Positions 43,542-52,516 are shown, numbered from the stretch's first letter. The stretch is DNA of 64,000 nucleotides from Jeotgalibacillus soli (GCF_000829435.1 NZ_JXRP01000018.1:496001-560000); one strand, 5' to 3'. Notes: generated by a model from the letters alone, not told the origin. Numbers and translations are program-made.

Positions 43542-45002
43542 ATGGTTACAGTAAAAAACACACCTATTACAGTTCAAAACTATATTGGCGGTAAATGGGT
43601 GCCTTCATCAAATAATGAGACATATAATAGAGAAAACCCGGCAAATATTGAAGAAATCGTATCGATTTGCCCAAACTCAACAACAGAGGATGCCGATAAC
43701 GCAGTTGAAGCGGCACAAGAAGCATTCAAATCATGGTCACAGGTTCCTGCTATTAGCCGTGCTAAATACCTTTATAAATTTGCAGAACTATTAGAAGCAC
43801 ATAAAGATGAGGTTGCAGAGCTTTTAACAAAGGAACAGGGAAAGCCACTTGGTGAATCTTTAGGTGAAGTAAATAAAACGATCAGTGAAGTACGATTTAC
43901 CGCTGGTGAAGCGTCTAGACTTTCTGGAGAAACGTTGCCAAGTGAACGTGAAAACGTTCAAATTCGCACAGTACGTGTTCCAAGAGGTGTAATCGCAGCG
44001 ATTTCTCCATGGAATTTCCCATTGGTCACCCCTTTGCGAAAAATTGCTCCTGCACTGGCTGCTGGAAATACAGTCGTTTTCAAGCCTGCAAGTGTGACAG
44101 TGGCGATGGGTGCAAAAATTGCAGAGCTGTTTGAAAAAGCAGGACTGCCAGCTGGTGTTTTAAATCTTATCATTGGATCTGGACGAAGTGTTGGAAATCA
44201 AATCGTTAACCATCCAAAGGTAAGAGGGATTACCTTCACGGGTTCAACCGGTGTAGGGTCAGGAATTTACGAACAGGCATCAAAACGATTAGTGGAAGTA
44301 CAACTTGAAATGGGCGGGAAAAACGCAGCGATTATTTATGACTACCCGGATGTTGAAGGAGCAGTTGCTCAAATCGTTGGTGCTGCATTTGCTGCAGCAG
44401 GACAAAGATGTACTTCGATCAGCCGAATCGTTATTAATGAAAAGGATGCAGATCGTGTATATGCTGCACTAAAAGAAAAAGCGGAAGCTTATGTTATCGG
44501 TGATGGACTTGCAAAAGGGACATCAATGGGTCCTCTCGTATCACAGGATCAGCTGGAAACAACACAGCAATATGTGAAAATTGGTCATGAAGAAGGCGCT
44601 ACGCTGCTTACTGGTGGAGAAATTTCCAAACAGGATAAAGAAGGGTACTATTTCCAGCCAACAATCTTTACAAATGTAAAACCCGATTCAAGAATTGCTA
44701 AGGAAGAAATATTTGGTCCTGTATTATCAGTCATGACCGCTGATACTTTCTCTGAAGCAATTGAGATAATGAATGACAGTGAGTATGGACTTGCAGCTTC
44801 TTGCTTCACAAAAAATAAAGACTACGTTGATCAATTTGTTTCACAAGCAGAAGCAGGAATGCTTCATGTAAACAATGGGACAATCAGTGAATCTCATGCA
44901 CCATTTGGAGGATTGAAAGCTTCTGCTGTTGGTCCTTATTCAATTGGGAGCACGGCAAAGGATTTCTTTACAGATTTAAAAGTTGTCTATGATGCGAACT
45001 AA
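43542..45002 (+). CDS. NAD(P)-dependent aldehyde dehydrogenase
   Basis: The 486-residue protein is a classical aldehyde dehydrogenase. It has the ISPWNFPL loop (about residues 154-161), FTGSTGVG (about 230), catalytic glutamate in LEMGGKNAA (about 255) and nucleophilic cysteine in GQRCTSISR (about 289). The pattern is close to succinate-semialdehyde and lactaldehyde dehydrogenases. It is translated from the dctP-alcohol dehydrogenase transcript, oxidising the aldehyde made by its neighbour. GAGGTGAGAG precedes the ATG. Confidence 0.93.
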   Translation: MVTVKNTPITVQNYIGGKWVPSSNNETYNRENPANIEEIVSICPNSTTEDADNAVEAAQEAFKSWSQVPAISRAKYLYKFAELLEAHKDEVAELLTKEQGKPLGESLGEVNKTISEVRFTAGEASRLSGETLPSERENVQIRTVRVPRGVIAAISPWNFPLVTPLRKIAPALAAGNTVVFKPASVTVAMGAKIAELFEKAGLPAGVLNLIIGSGRSVGNQIVNHPKVRGITFTGSTGVGSGIYEQASKRLVEVQLEMGGKNAAIIYDYPDVEGAVAQIVGAAFAAAGQRCTSISRIVINEKDADRVYAALKEKAEAYVIGDGLAKGTSMGPLVSQDQLETTQQYVKIGHEEGATLLTGGEISKQDKEGYYFQPTIFTNVKPDSRIAKEEIFGPVLSVMTADTFSEAIEIMNDSEYGLAASCFTKNKDYVDQFVSQAEAGMLHVNNGTISESHAPFGGLKASAVGPYSIGSTAKDFFTDLKVVYDAN

Positions 45003-45066
45003 CTTCAATGTAAGTTAATCACATTAGCTGCACATATCTACTGAAAAGGATGATATTTATAAGCTT

Positions 45067-45097
45067 TTGCAATCAATCATTATCGATAATATATAAT
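45067..45097 (+). promoter_or_regulatory. Internal promoter with island palindrome
   Basis: TTGCAA (45067-45072) and a -10 of TATATA/TATAAT (45090-45097) flank a perfect ATTATCGATAAT palindrome (45079-45090) placed in the spacer. It would start a second transcript covering the acyl-CoA dehydrogenase to hydroxyacid dehydrogenase genes. Confidence 0.7.
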
Positions 45098-45136
45098 ATT
45101 TTTCATAATTATTTACTTAAAAGGAAGGGGATTTAT

Positions 45137-46276
45137 ATGGCAATTACGGAAGCCCAACAAAATTGGAAAGATGTAGCAAGAGACTTTGCGAAGCAAAAAT
45201 TAGAACCAGCTACAGGATGGCTAGAAGGCGAGGAGTTTTGGAGCAATGCAAAAAAACTTGCTGATCATGGATTTTTAGGGTTAACCCTCCCGGAAGAATA
45301 CGGGGGGATGAATCTTGATCTCTTTGAAGCAGCACTAATCATTGAAGAGCTTTGCAGAGTATGTCCTACAAGTGGTCGCCATGCTTATCACGCAAGCATG
45401 GGAATCTCTTCCTTTATTAACCATTTAGGAAATGAAGAGCAGAAACAAAAATACCTTCCTCAAGTAACATCAGGAAAACTTTTTGTGGCGCTAGGAATGA
45501 GTGAACCGGAAGCAGGAAGTGCTGCAACCGATATGACCACTACGGCTGTTGATGAAGGTGATCACTACCGTTTAAACGGATCAAAAGTATTTATTAGTGA
45601 TGCTCATCTTGCAGATTTGTTTGTCGTGTACGCTCGTTTTGGTAATTCTGGTCGAACTTCAGACATTGGTGCCATACTTGTTGAACGCGGAACACCAGGT
45701 TTTACAATTGGACCAAATGAGGAAAACATGAGCGGTGAAATCCAGTGTGCACTTTATTTTGAAGATGCTATTGTGCCAAAGGAAAATGTCCTTGTAACGG
45801 ACAATGCCTTCAAGAAATTAATGGGTGTATACAACGGTGTACGCTTGGGCTTCTTAGCACAAACGCTTGGAATTACACAAGCAGCATTCGATCGTACGAT
45901 GGACCATGTAAAACAGCGAAAGCAGTTTGGTAAAGATATCGCTGAATTTCAAGGTGTGCAGTGGATGATTTCAGATATGTATGTAGAGCTGGAAGCTGCC
46001 AGAACCTTGCTTTATCGCGCGGCAGAAGCTGCTGCTGATAATAAACCGGATAAAAATGCTGTGAGTGTTGCAAAAATCTTTGTAGCTGATGCATCTCAGC
46101 GTATTACCGATACGTGTATCCAACTTCACGGCGGATATGGATATTCAAAACAATACCCGCTTGAATGGTACTATCGCTGCGTACGTGCGGCATCAATTGC
46201 TGGCGGTACATTGCAGGTTCACAAAACAATGCTAGCTTCAGATGTCTTGGAGAGAAGATTCGATCAGCGTAAGTAA
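45137..46276 (+). CDS. Acyl-CoA dehydrogenase-like protein lacking usual catalytic glutamate
   Basis: The 379-residue flavoprotein has the acyl-CoA dehydrogenase fold: LPEEYGG (about residues 51-57), ALGMSEPEAGSAATDM (FAD contact, about 118-133), FGKDIAEFQ and LHGGYGYSKQYPLEWYYR. Such enzymes oxidise acyl-CoA to enoyl-CoA and pass electrons to ETF. In most of the family the base is the glutamate of IYEGT; here the segment is IAGGT with glycine at 356. The alternative glutamate of isovaleryl-CoA dehydrogenase is valine near 235. Chemistry may therefore differ. ATG 45137 is chosen (AAGGAAGGGG upstream); an upstream frame extension crosses the palindrome promoter. Confidence 0.85.
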   Translation: MAITEAQQNWKDVARDFAKQKLEPATGWLEGEEFWSNAKKLADHGFLGLTLPEEYGGMNLDLFEAALIIEELCRVCPTSGRHAYHASMGISSFINHLGNEEQKQKYLPQVTSGKLFVALGMSEPEAGSAATDMTTTAVDEGDHYRLNGSKVFISDAHLADLFVVYARFGNSGRTSDIGAILVERGTPGFTIGPNEENMSGEIQCALYFEDAIVPKENVLVTDNAFKKLMGVYNGVRLGFLAQTLGITQAAFDRTMDHVKQRKQFGKDIAEFQGVQWMISDMYVELEAARTLLYRAAEAAADNKPDKNAVSVAKIFVADASQRITDTCIQLHGGYGYSKQYPLEWYYRCVRAASIAGGTLQVHKTMLASDVLERRFDQRK

Positions 46277-46326
46277 TAAATAATAGTCAAAAAATCATAT
46301 TTAAAAATTTCTGGGAGGTCATGAGG

Positions 46327-47922
46327 ATGGGGACAACATCTCAAATAGAAAAAAGCAAATCCAAGGTCATTTCAGCTGATGAAGCAGTAAAAAGAATTCC
46401 AAACGATGCAACGTTAACAATTGGAGGTCTAATCTCCATTCTCTGCCCCGAGAAAGTATTAGCTGCACTTGGTGAACGATTCTTAGCCACAGCTGAACCA
46501 AAAAATTTATCGGTTATTACCCCAGTGAGAGTAGGATGGGATCCAACAAAAAGCACTGGACTTGAGCATGTTGCCTATAAAGGAATGTTAAAAAGACTTG
46601 TCAGTGGAAGTTTCAATGTTAAAGAAAGTCCGAATCTAACTAGTATGATTCGGAATAATGAAATAGAAGCGTATAACTTTTCAATGGGCACCCTTTTTCA
46701 GCTTATTCGATCCATTGCAGGGGGACATCCCGGTCTTCTTACCAAAGCTGGGTTACATACATATGTTGACCCAAGACTTGATGGCGGTCGCTTAAATGAT
46801 TTTACGAAAACTGAGCTTAATCAATTGATAGAAATTAATGGAGAAGAGCATTTATTCTACCCGTCTTTCCCGATCGATGTTGCGATCATTAGAGGAACGA
46901 CCGCTGATGAAAATGGAAATATTACGCTAGAAGATGAACCAACTACACTTAGCGGGCTTGAAATGGCAATGGCTGCTAAAGCAAGCGGCGGCTACGTTAT
47001 TGCTCAAGTTAAACGTTTAACGGAGAATAATACTCTTCATCCACGATCTGTTGAGATTCCTGGTATTTTAGTTGATGCCATTGTAATCGATGAAGAACAA
47101 ACACAGAGTCTATTGCAGGGGCATGATCCGAGCTGGACAGGTGAAACAAGAAAGCCTATGAGTCAATTAAGAAAGCCGCTTCCGCTTGATGAAAAAAAAG
47201 TCATTTTACAAAGAGCTGCCGAAGAAATTGAACCAGGCATGACAGTTAATCTAGGCGTGGGAATTCCGGTTGATTTGCCTCGGCTAGCCATCGAACAGGA
47301 TTTCTTTAAAGACATTACATTTTCTTTAGAGCACGGGGCAATTGGCGGTGTGCCGATGGGTGTAGAAGTGTTCGGTGCTCATATAAATCCAGATGCATTC
47401 GTTACTTCACCGCAAATCTTTGATTTTTATCAAGGCGGAGGACTTTCTGCAACATTGCTTGGTTTTGCTCAAATCGATAGTTCTGGCAACGTTAACGTTA
47501 GTAAGTTTAATGGGATTTATCGAGGCTCCGGCGGGTTTATTGATATTACCCATAAAACACCTAAAATTCTTTACTGTGGAACATTAACAAGCGGTGGATT
47601 AAAGGTGTCTGTAGCAGACGGACAGTTAAAGATCGAAAATGAAGGCCGACATAAGAAATTTGTTGAGTCCATTGAACATATGACGTTTAATGCAGCTGAA
47701 GCCATTAAGAAAGGGCAAGAAGTTCTATATATTACAGAGCGCTGTGTTTTCCGTTTAGAGACGGATGGCTTACTTCTCATTGAACACGCACCGGGTGTCG
47801 ATGTAGAAAAGGATATTCTGGCAAATGTTGATTGCAAGGTTTCGATCTCACCAGATTTGAAAGAAATGAAGTCAAGCTATTTCAAACAATCTACAAGTGA
47901 AGTTGTTATGGAAAGGATGTAA
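46327..47922 (+). CDS. Family I CoA-transferase (fused alpha-beta)
   Basis: The 531-residue protein is a single-chain acetoacetate/propionate-type CoA-transferase. An N-terminal domain (LTIGGLISILCPEKVLAALGERF, described from about residue 29) is followed by a beta-like domain with GMTVNLGVGIPVDLPRLA and the catalytic glutamate E335 in SLEHGAIGGVPMG. It moves CoA from a donor such as acetyl-CoA or succinyl-CoA to the island's carboxylate substrate, activating it without ATP. ATG 46327 is preferred to 46321 because GGGAGG is eight bases away. It stands between the acyl-CoA dehydrogenase-like and flavoprotein genes. Confidence 0.9.
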   Translation: MGTTSQIEKSKSKVISADEAVKRIPNDATLTIGGLISILCPEKVLAALGERFLATAEPKNLSVITPVRVGWDPTKSTGLEHVAYKGMLKRLVSGSFNVKESPNLTSMIRNNEIEAYNFSMGTLFQLIRSIAGGHPGLLTKAGLHTYVDPRLDGGRLNDFTKTELNQLIEINGEEHLFYPSFPIDVAIIRGTTADENGNITLEDEPTTLSGLEMAMAAKASGGYVIAQVKRLTENNTLHPRSVEIPGILVDAIVIDEEQTQSLLQGHDPSWTGETRKPMSQLRKPLPLDEKKVILQRAAEEIEPGMTVNLGVGIPVDLPRLAIEQDFFKDITFSLEHGAIGGVPMGVEVFGAHINPDAFVTSPQIFDFYQGGGLSATLLGFAQIDSSGNVNVSKFNGIYRGSGGFIDITHKTPKILYCGTLTSGGLKVSVADGQLKIENEGRHKKFVESIEHMTFNAAEAIKKGQEVLYITERCVFRLETDGLLLIEHAPGVDVEKDILANVDCKVSISPDLKEMKSSYFKQSTSEVVMERM

Positions 47923-47926
47923 TAGA

Positions 47927-49678
47927 GTGTCAAATTATAAAATTGATCGAATTATTGAAACGGACGTACTCGTTGTTGGCGGAGGAGGAGCGGCAGCAAG
48001 AGCCGCTCTATCTGCTGTTGAGGCAGGAGCAGAGATTCGTGTCGCTGTTAAGTCAAAATGGCTTGGAGGCGGTTCGACTGCCACAGCCTTTTCTGAATTA
48101 CTCGCGATTGCCGCTGCCATTGGACATGCTGATGAGCGTGATCAACCAGAAATTCATTATGAAGATACACTTGACGCAGGAAGAGGCTTTATTGATCCGG
48201 AACTCGTTTGGGCGCTAGCTTCTGAAGTACCAGATCGCATTCAAGACCTTATCAATATTGGCTTGAATTTCGATAAACAAGAGAACGGTAAACTAGTGCA
48301 AGGGATGAGTGATTTTGCAACCTATCCAAGAACTTGTCGGGTAAATGGCGTCACTGCCCGTCATATTCTTGTAGCACTTTCAAAACAAATTAAGAATAAT
48401 GGTGTGCCGATTGATGAGCATACAGCAGTATTCAAATTAGTAACGGACGAAAATAACAACATCTCAGGTGCTCTTGCAATTAATGTTGAAACAAAGGAAT
48501 TGATCCTGTACAAAACGCCATCCGTCATCCTTGCGTGCGGCGGGGCACAGCACGTGTACAAATATGCAGTAGGAACAGCAGAAATGATCGGAAATGGATA
48601 CGCGATGGCTTATGAGCTTGGAATACCATTAATTAATATGGAGTTTATCCAAATCGGACCAGCTGCCATTAAACCTTCTATTACATTACTATCTGGTCCA
48701 GTCTGGAGAACAAAACCGATTTTAAAGAACAATAAAGGTGAAGAGATTTTCTCAAAGTACGTACCTTCACACATTGATATCGATAATGTTTACAAGGAAA
48801 AAGTATTTCCATTTACAATCTCAAGCGATGCGTTTTATTTTGATACATCAATTCAGAAGGAAATGGAAGCATACCCAACGCCAAATGGCGGGGTATGGGG
48901 CACAATGCCACCAGGATCAGAAGAGATTGTTGAACAAAATATGCCGAAAACAAATGGTGTCTTAAAAGCGAAAGGAATTGATATTTTTAAGGATCAATTT
49001 GAAGTCGCTCTTATTGCTCAGTGTATGAATGGTGGAGCATTAATTGAAACACCGGATGGTTTAACGAAAGTTCCAGGCTTATTTATTGCAGGAGAAACAG
49101 CGGGAGGACTTCGCGGACCAGACCGTCCAGGAGGAAATTCCTTAGCAGAAGGTCAGGTCTTTGGCCATCGTACAGGAAATGCAGCAGCTGCACATTCAAA
49201 ACAACATACAATTACGAGTAATGTTGAACAAGCGGCAGCAAAATTATTGGCACCGCTAAATGAGTGGATTGAAAAGAGTATAGGAAACAAAGATTTAAAC
49301 GAAGCCATTCAATCTCTAAAGGATAATATGTATAAAAATTGTCTAATCATCCGCAACGAGGACCGGTTAAATGCAGCGTTGTCTCATATAAACGAGCTTG
49401 AGAAAGCGCTTAATGCAGGAGAATTTAAACTCGATGAAAGCAGCTTCTCTGCAGCAATTGATTTTAAGCATATGCTCATTACAGCAAAATCAATTGTGAT
49501 CTCTGCACAAGCACGAACGGAAAGCAGAAGCTGCCACTTCCGTGAGGATTATCCGGAAAAAGATGATACCAATTGGATAAAGAGCATCTATGTGGTTGAA
49601 GAAGAAAATGAAATGATAGTAAAAACAAAAAATTGGCCAGACCAACGGAAAGACAAAAGAAATGAAGTACACCTATGA
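47927..49678 (+). CDS. FAD-dependent oxidoreductase, fumarate reductase/succinate dehydrogenase flavoprotein-like
   Basis: The 583-residue protein has an N-terminal dinucleotide motif VVGGGGAAARAALSAVEAG (about residues 17-35), a fumarate-reductase-type capping domain and C-terminal FAD contacts GGLRGPDRPGGNSLAEGQVFG (described from about residue 398). The C-terminal helical domain with ARTESRSCHFREDYPE matches flavoprotein subunits that donate electrons through a Fe-S partner. No such Fe-S partner gene is adjacent. It could oxidise or reduce a C-C bond of a dicarboxylate intermediate. GTG 47927 is chosen, five bases after the stop of the CoA-transferase gene. Its stop overlaps the next start (ATGA). 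Confidence 0.85.
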   Translation: MSNYKIDRIIETDVLVVGGGGAAARAALSAVEAGAEIRVAVKSKWLGGGSTATAFSELLAIAAAIGHADERDQPEIHYEDTLDAGRGFIDPELVWALASEVPDRIQDLINIGLNFDKQENGKLVQGMSDFATYPRTCRVNGVTARHILVALSKQIKNNGVPIDEHTAVFKLVTDENNNISGALAINVETKELILYKTPSVILACGGAQHVYKYAVGTAEMIGNGYAMAYELGIPLINMEFIQIGPAAIKPSITLLSGPVWRTKPILKNNKGEEIFSKYVPSHIDIDNVYKEKVFPFTISSDAFYFDTSIQKEMEAYPTPNGGVWGTMPPGSEEIVEQNMPKTNGVLKAKGIDIFKDQFEVALIAQCMNGGALIETPDGLTKVPGLFIAGETAGGLRGPDRPGGNSLAEGQVFGHRTGNAAAAHSKQHTITSNVEQAAAKLLAPLNEWIEKSIGNKDLNEAIQSLKDNMYKNCLIIRNEDRLNAALSHINELEKALNAGEFKLDESSFSAAIDFKHMLITAKSIVISAQARTESRSCHFREDYPEKDDTNWIKSIYVVEEENEMIVKTKNWPDQRKDKRNEVHL

Positions 49679-50454
49679 ATGTAACCGTTTCAATTAAAGA
49701 CAGAATTGCTTTTGTGGTACTTGACTCTCCTCCGTTAAATTTGCTCTCAAACATAATCAAACGTGAGATAAAAGAAGCTTTTCAATTGTTAGCTGGAAAT
49801 ACTGAGGTCAATGTAATTTACTTTGGAGCTGCTGGAGAGCATTTTTGCTGTGGTGCGAACTTGAAGGAATTTCCTGAGAGAGTCAAAAATAACGAAGGCA
49901 AGAAAGCGTGGATCGAAGGACATGAAATGCTCCAAGCCATTATGAACACACCGCAGCCAACCATCGTTTCTGTTCAAGGAAATGCTCTTGGGGGTGGTGC
50001 TGAATTAGCAAGTGCATTTGATATTCGCTTGTTTGCTCACGATGCTGTATTTGGTTATCCGGAAGTTTCTCGAACTGTGTATCCTGGTAATGGCGGATTT
50101 GAACGATTTATTCAGTTGTGTGGAAAGGCTAATGCATCTTTTCTCTTTTTAACAGGCGAAAAAATGACGGCAGCTGAATTGTTCCGAATTGGGATGGCTA
50201 ATAAAGTGGTTGAGAGAACAGCGCTTGAAGAAGAAGGCAAGAAAGTGGCAGCGCTTCTTGCCTCCTATTCAGCTACAACGATTAAAACAATCAAGCAAGC
50301 CGTAAATGAGTACAAAAACCCCGAACAATTTTTCCATAAAGGGATGGATTATTTTTCTGCTCTTCATCAAACAGAGGATATACAAGAATCTATCCAGGCA
50401 TTTTTTGAAAAAAGAAAGCCAGTGTACCAGCACAATGTAAAGAATCGCTACTAA
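49675..50454 (+). CDS. Enoyl-CoA hydratase/isomerase family protein
   Basis: The 259-residue crotonase-fold protein has the oxyanion-hole segments GEHFCCGANLKEF (about residues 59-71) and GNALGGGAELASAFDIRLF (about 102-120). The two catalytic-position glutamates of hydratases are retained in GAELA and in YPEVS. It likely hydrates the enoyl-CoA made by the acyl-CoA dehydrogenase-like enzyme. It is translationally coupled to the flavoprotein gene by a 4-base overlap and precedes the RraA-like gene by 14 bases. Confidence 0.9.
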   Translation: MNVTVSIKDRIAFVVLDSPPLNLLSNIIKREIKEAFQLLAGNTEVNVIYFGAAGEHFCCGANLKEFPERVKNNEGKKAWIEGHEMLQAIMNTPQPTIVSVQGNALGGGAELASAFDIRLFAHDAVFGYPEVSRTVYPGNGGFERFIQLCGKANASFLFLTGEKMTAAELFRIGMANKVVERTALEEEGKKVAALLASYSATTIKTIKQAVNEYKNPEQFFHKGMDYFSALHQTEDIQESIQAFFEKRKPVYQHNVKNRY

Positions 50455-50468
50455 ACGGAGGGATATTA

Positions 50469-51179
50469 ATGAGCTTAGGATTTAGGGTGCTACCCCTTGA
50501 AAAACGTGTAGATAAAGAGATCGTAGAGCAATTTAAACATGTTGTAACACCTCATATTAGTGACAATATGGGACGAATGAGTGCAGCGGGCCCTGAACTA
50601 AGACCTTACCATAAAGAAGGAAAGCTTGTCGGTCCTGCACTAACGGTAAAAACGAGACCAGGAGATAATTTGTTGGTTCATAAAGCCATCGATCTTGCTG
50701 AACCGGGAGATATAATTGTTGTGGACGCGGGTGGTGACACAACAAATGCGATTGTTGGCGAAATTATGAAAAGAATTGCAGAAAAAAATGGAATTGCAGG
50801 GTTTGTCATAAACGGTGCCATTCGTGATGTAGCCGCATTTAAAAATGATACATTCCCAGTTTATGCGAAAGGCATAACGCATCGTGGTCCCTATAAAGAT
50901 GGGCCTGGTGAAGTGAATGTGCCAATTTCGATTGGAGGAATGCTGATTCACCCAGGAGATCTTATTGTTGGAGATGACGATGGACTCGTTGTTGTACCTG
51001 CGGATCAAGCAGAAGAAATCCTTCAAATAGCTAATAATATGGCCGCAAACGAATTGGAAATCTTTGACACAATCGAACAAGGGACAGTTGATCGAACCTG
51101 GGTTGATCAATTGTTAAATGAAAAGGGCTGTGAAATCATTGAACCTTCCAAAGCTGTTGCAAGCGGTAGGGAGCACTAA
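50469..51179 (+). CDS. RraA-family aldolase/decarboxylase
   Basis: The 236-residue protein has the RraA-like fold with VGPALTVKTRPGDNLLVHKA (20 residues, about 58-77), GDIIVVDAGGDTTNAIVGE and the GAIRD motif (about residues 117-121) whose Arg-Asp binds pyruvate enolate and Mg. Catabolic members cleave 4-hydroxy-4-methyl-2-oxoglutarate or 4-carboxy-4-hydroxy-2-oxoadipate into pyruvate plus an oxoacid. In this operon it would split the final hydroxy acid or decarboxylate oxaloacetate. True RraA (RNase E regulator) is not expected in bacilli. The stop directly abuts the next start codon. Confidence 0.88.
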   Translation: MSLGFRVLPLEKRVDKEIVEQFKHVVTPHISDNMGRMSAAGPELRPYHKEGKLVGPALTVKTRPGDNLLVHKAIDLAEPGDIIVVDAGGDTTNAIVGEIMKRIAEKNGIAGFVINGAIRDVAAFKNDTFPVYAKGITHRGPYKDGPGEVNVPISIGGMLIHPGDLIVGDDDGLVVVPADQAEEILQIANNMAANELEIFDTIEQGTVDRTWVDQLLNEKGCEIIEPSKAVASGREH

Positions 51180-52148
51180 ATGAAACCCAAAGTCTATATT
51201 ACACGAAAACTACCAGATCAGGTTATAACCCAAATTCGTGAGCGCTTCGAGGTGAAAATGTGGGAAGAAGAAGAAACGCCTGTCACCTATGAAGTGTTAG
51301 AAAATGAAATTCAAGAAGTTGATGGTTTGCTCTGTTTGTTAACAGAAACGGTCGATGAGTCACTAATCAAAAAAGCAAAAAATTTAAAAATCATCGCAAA
51401 TATGGCGGTTGGTTTTAACAATATTGATCTTGAAAGTGCAACAAAGCATGGAATCATGGTCACAAATACCCCGGGTGTACTGACGGAAACGACTGCTGAT
51501 TTAACGTTTGCGCTCTTAATGGCAACGGCACGCCGTCTTATTGAAGCCTCCTATTATTTGGAAAATGGTGACTGGAAAACATGGTCTCCGATGCAGCTGA
51601 CAGGCCAGGACATTCACGGGGCTACACTTGGAATCATTGGACTCGGACGAATTGGGGAAGCATTAGTAAAACGTGCAAAAGGGTTTGACATGAAGGTTAT
51701 TTATTACAACAGAAGCCGTAAAGCTGAACAAGAAAAAAAACTAGGTATTACCTATAAATCCTTTGAAAATGTATTAAAGGAATCTGATTTTATTTGCCTC
51801 ATGGTACCCTATACACCGGATACAATAAATTTGATAGGTGAGAATGAGCTGTCGTTAATGAAAAAAAATGCCATCCTAATTAACACAGCTAGAGGTGGAA
51901 TTGTGGATGAAGATGCTCTTTATCATGCGCTTGAAAATAAAGAGATTTGGGGGGCAGGACTAGATGTTTTCGAAAAAGAACCTGTACCCTTGGATCATCC
52001 ACTTCTAGCATTGCCAAATGTCGTGAGCCTTCCTCATATTGGCAGCGCGAGTATTGCTACACGTTTGAAAATGGCAGATCTGGCAATAACAAATTTAATT
52101 GCTGGTTTACAAGGTGATACACCACCAAACCTATTAAACAAATTATAA
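51180..52148 (+). CDS. D-isomer-specific 2-hydroxyacid dehydrogenase (glyoxylate/hydroxypyruvate reductase type)
   Basis: The 322-residue protein has the NAD(P) loop GLGRIGEAL (about residues 154-162) and the catalytic triad: Arg in NTARGGIVDE (about 237), Glu in AGLDVFEKEP (about 266) and His in LPHIGSASI (about 285). The pattern is close to GyaR-type glyoxylate/hydroxypyruvate reductases. It could reduce glyoxylate or hydroxypyruvate to glycolate or glycerate, which glycerate kinase of the same island would then use. It directly abuts the RraA-like gene (TAAATG). Confidence 0.92.
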   Translation: MKPKVYITRKLPDQVITQIRERFEVKMWEEEETPVTYEVLENEIQEVDGLLCLLTETVDESLIKKAKNLKIIANMAVGFNNIDLESATKHGIMVTNTPGVLTETTADLTFALLMATARRLIEASYYLENGDWKTWSPMQLTGQDIHGATLGIIGLGRIGEALVKRAKGFDMKVIYYNRSRKAEQEKKLGITYKSFENVLKESDFICLMVPYTPDTINLIGENELSLMKKNAILINTARGGIVDEDALYHALENKEIWGAGLDVFEKEPVPLDHPLLALPNVVSLPHIGSASIATRLKMADLAITNLIAGLQGDTPPNLLNKL

Positions 52149-52216
52149 ATAGTATTTTTATCAAGTCTTTCAAAGAATGCAGTTCGTGTAAACGACAGAC
52201 GAAAGGGCGGATAATG

Positions 52217-52393
52217 ATGACTGACAATATTCGAGTAGCGATGGGTACCATTGTATGTAAATGCTGCGGGAAGCAAATCGATAGTGTGGCAACGAAAAAA
52301 GTGGTCGTTTACTATTCAACTTGTAAACAGCAACAATGCATTGATCAGGTGTCATTGTTGAACGATAACAAGTCAAAGGTACTCTCCTATTAA
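52217..52393 (+). CDS. SR1P-like (GapA-binding peptide) Cys-rich protein
   Basis: The 58-residue frame reads MTDNIRVAMGTIVCKCCGKQ and continues with two further cysteines (STCKQQQC). The MGTIVC...C start and the second Cys pair match the small peptide SR1P, which in B. subtilis is encoded on the dual-function RNA SR1 and binds glyceraldehyde-3-phosphate dehydrogenase GapA. Here there are eight residues before MGTIVC, and AAAGGGCGG precedes the ATG, so the longer start is used. It lies 68 bases after the dehydrogenase gene with no terminator, so it may be part of the catabolic transcript. Confidence 0.75.
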   Translation: MTDNIRVAMGTIVCKCCGKQIDSVATKKVVVYYSTCKQQQCIDQVSLLNDNKSKVLSY

Positions 52394-52516
52394 TCTGCCC
52401 ATGTATTGTTGTTTTTTCAATGATCGTTAATCTGTAATTGTTGCTGCTAATTTCTTTTAGGTTGTATATTATTTGATTTCAATGGTACATAATATTATAC
52501 TTTATCATAATTACCG

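Noticed and set aside
45050-45136. Upstream extension of the acyl-CoA dehydrogenase-like frame
   Set aside because: It crosses the palindrome promoter and lacks a ribosome binding site; ATG 45137 has one.
48778-48790. ATATCGATAATG inside the flavoprotein gene as another island palindrome
   Set aside because: It lacks the TTATCGATAA core and lies within coding sequence.
50640-51110. Minus-strand open frame of 156 codons
   Set aside because: It is antisense to the RraA-family gene, which has a clear motif set and operon position.
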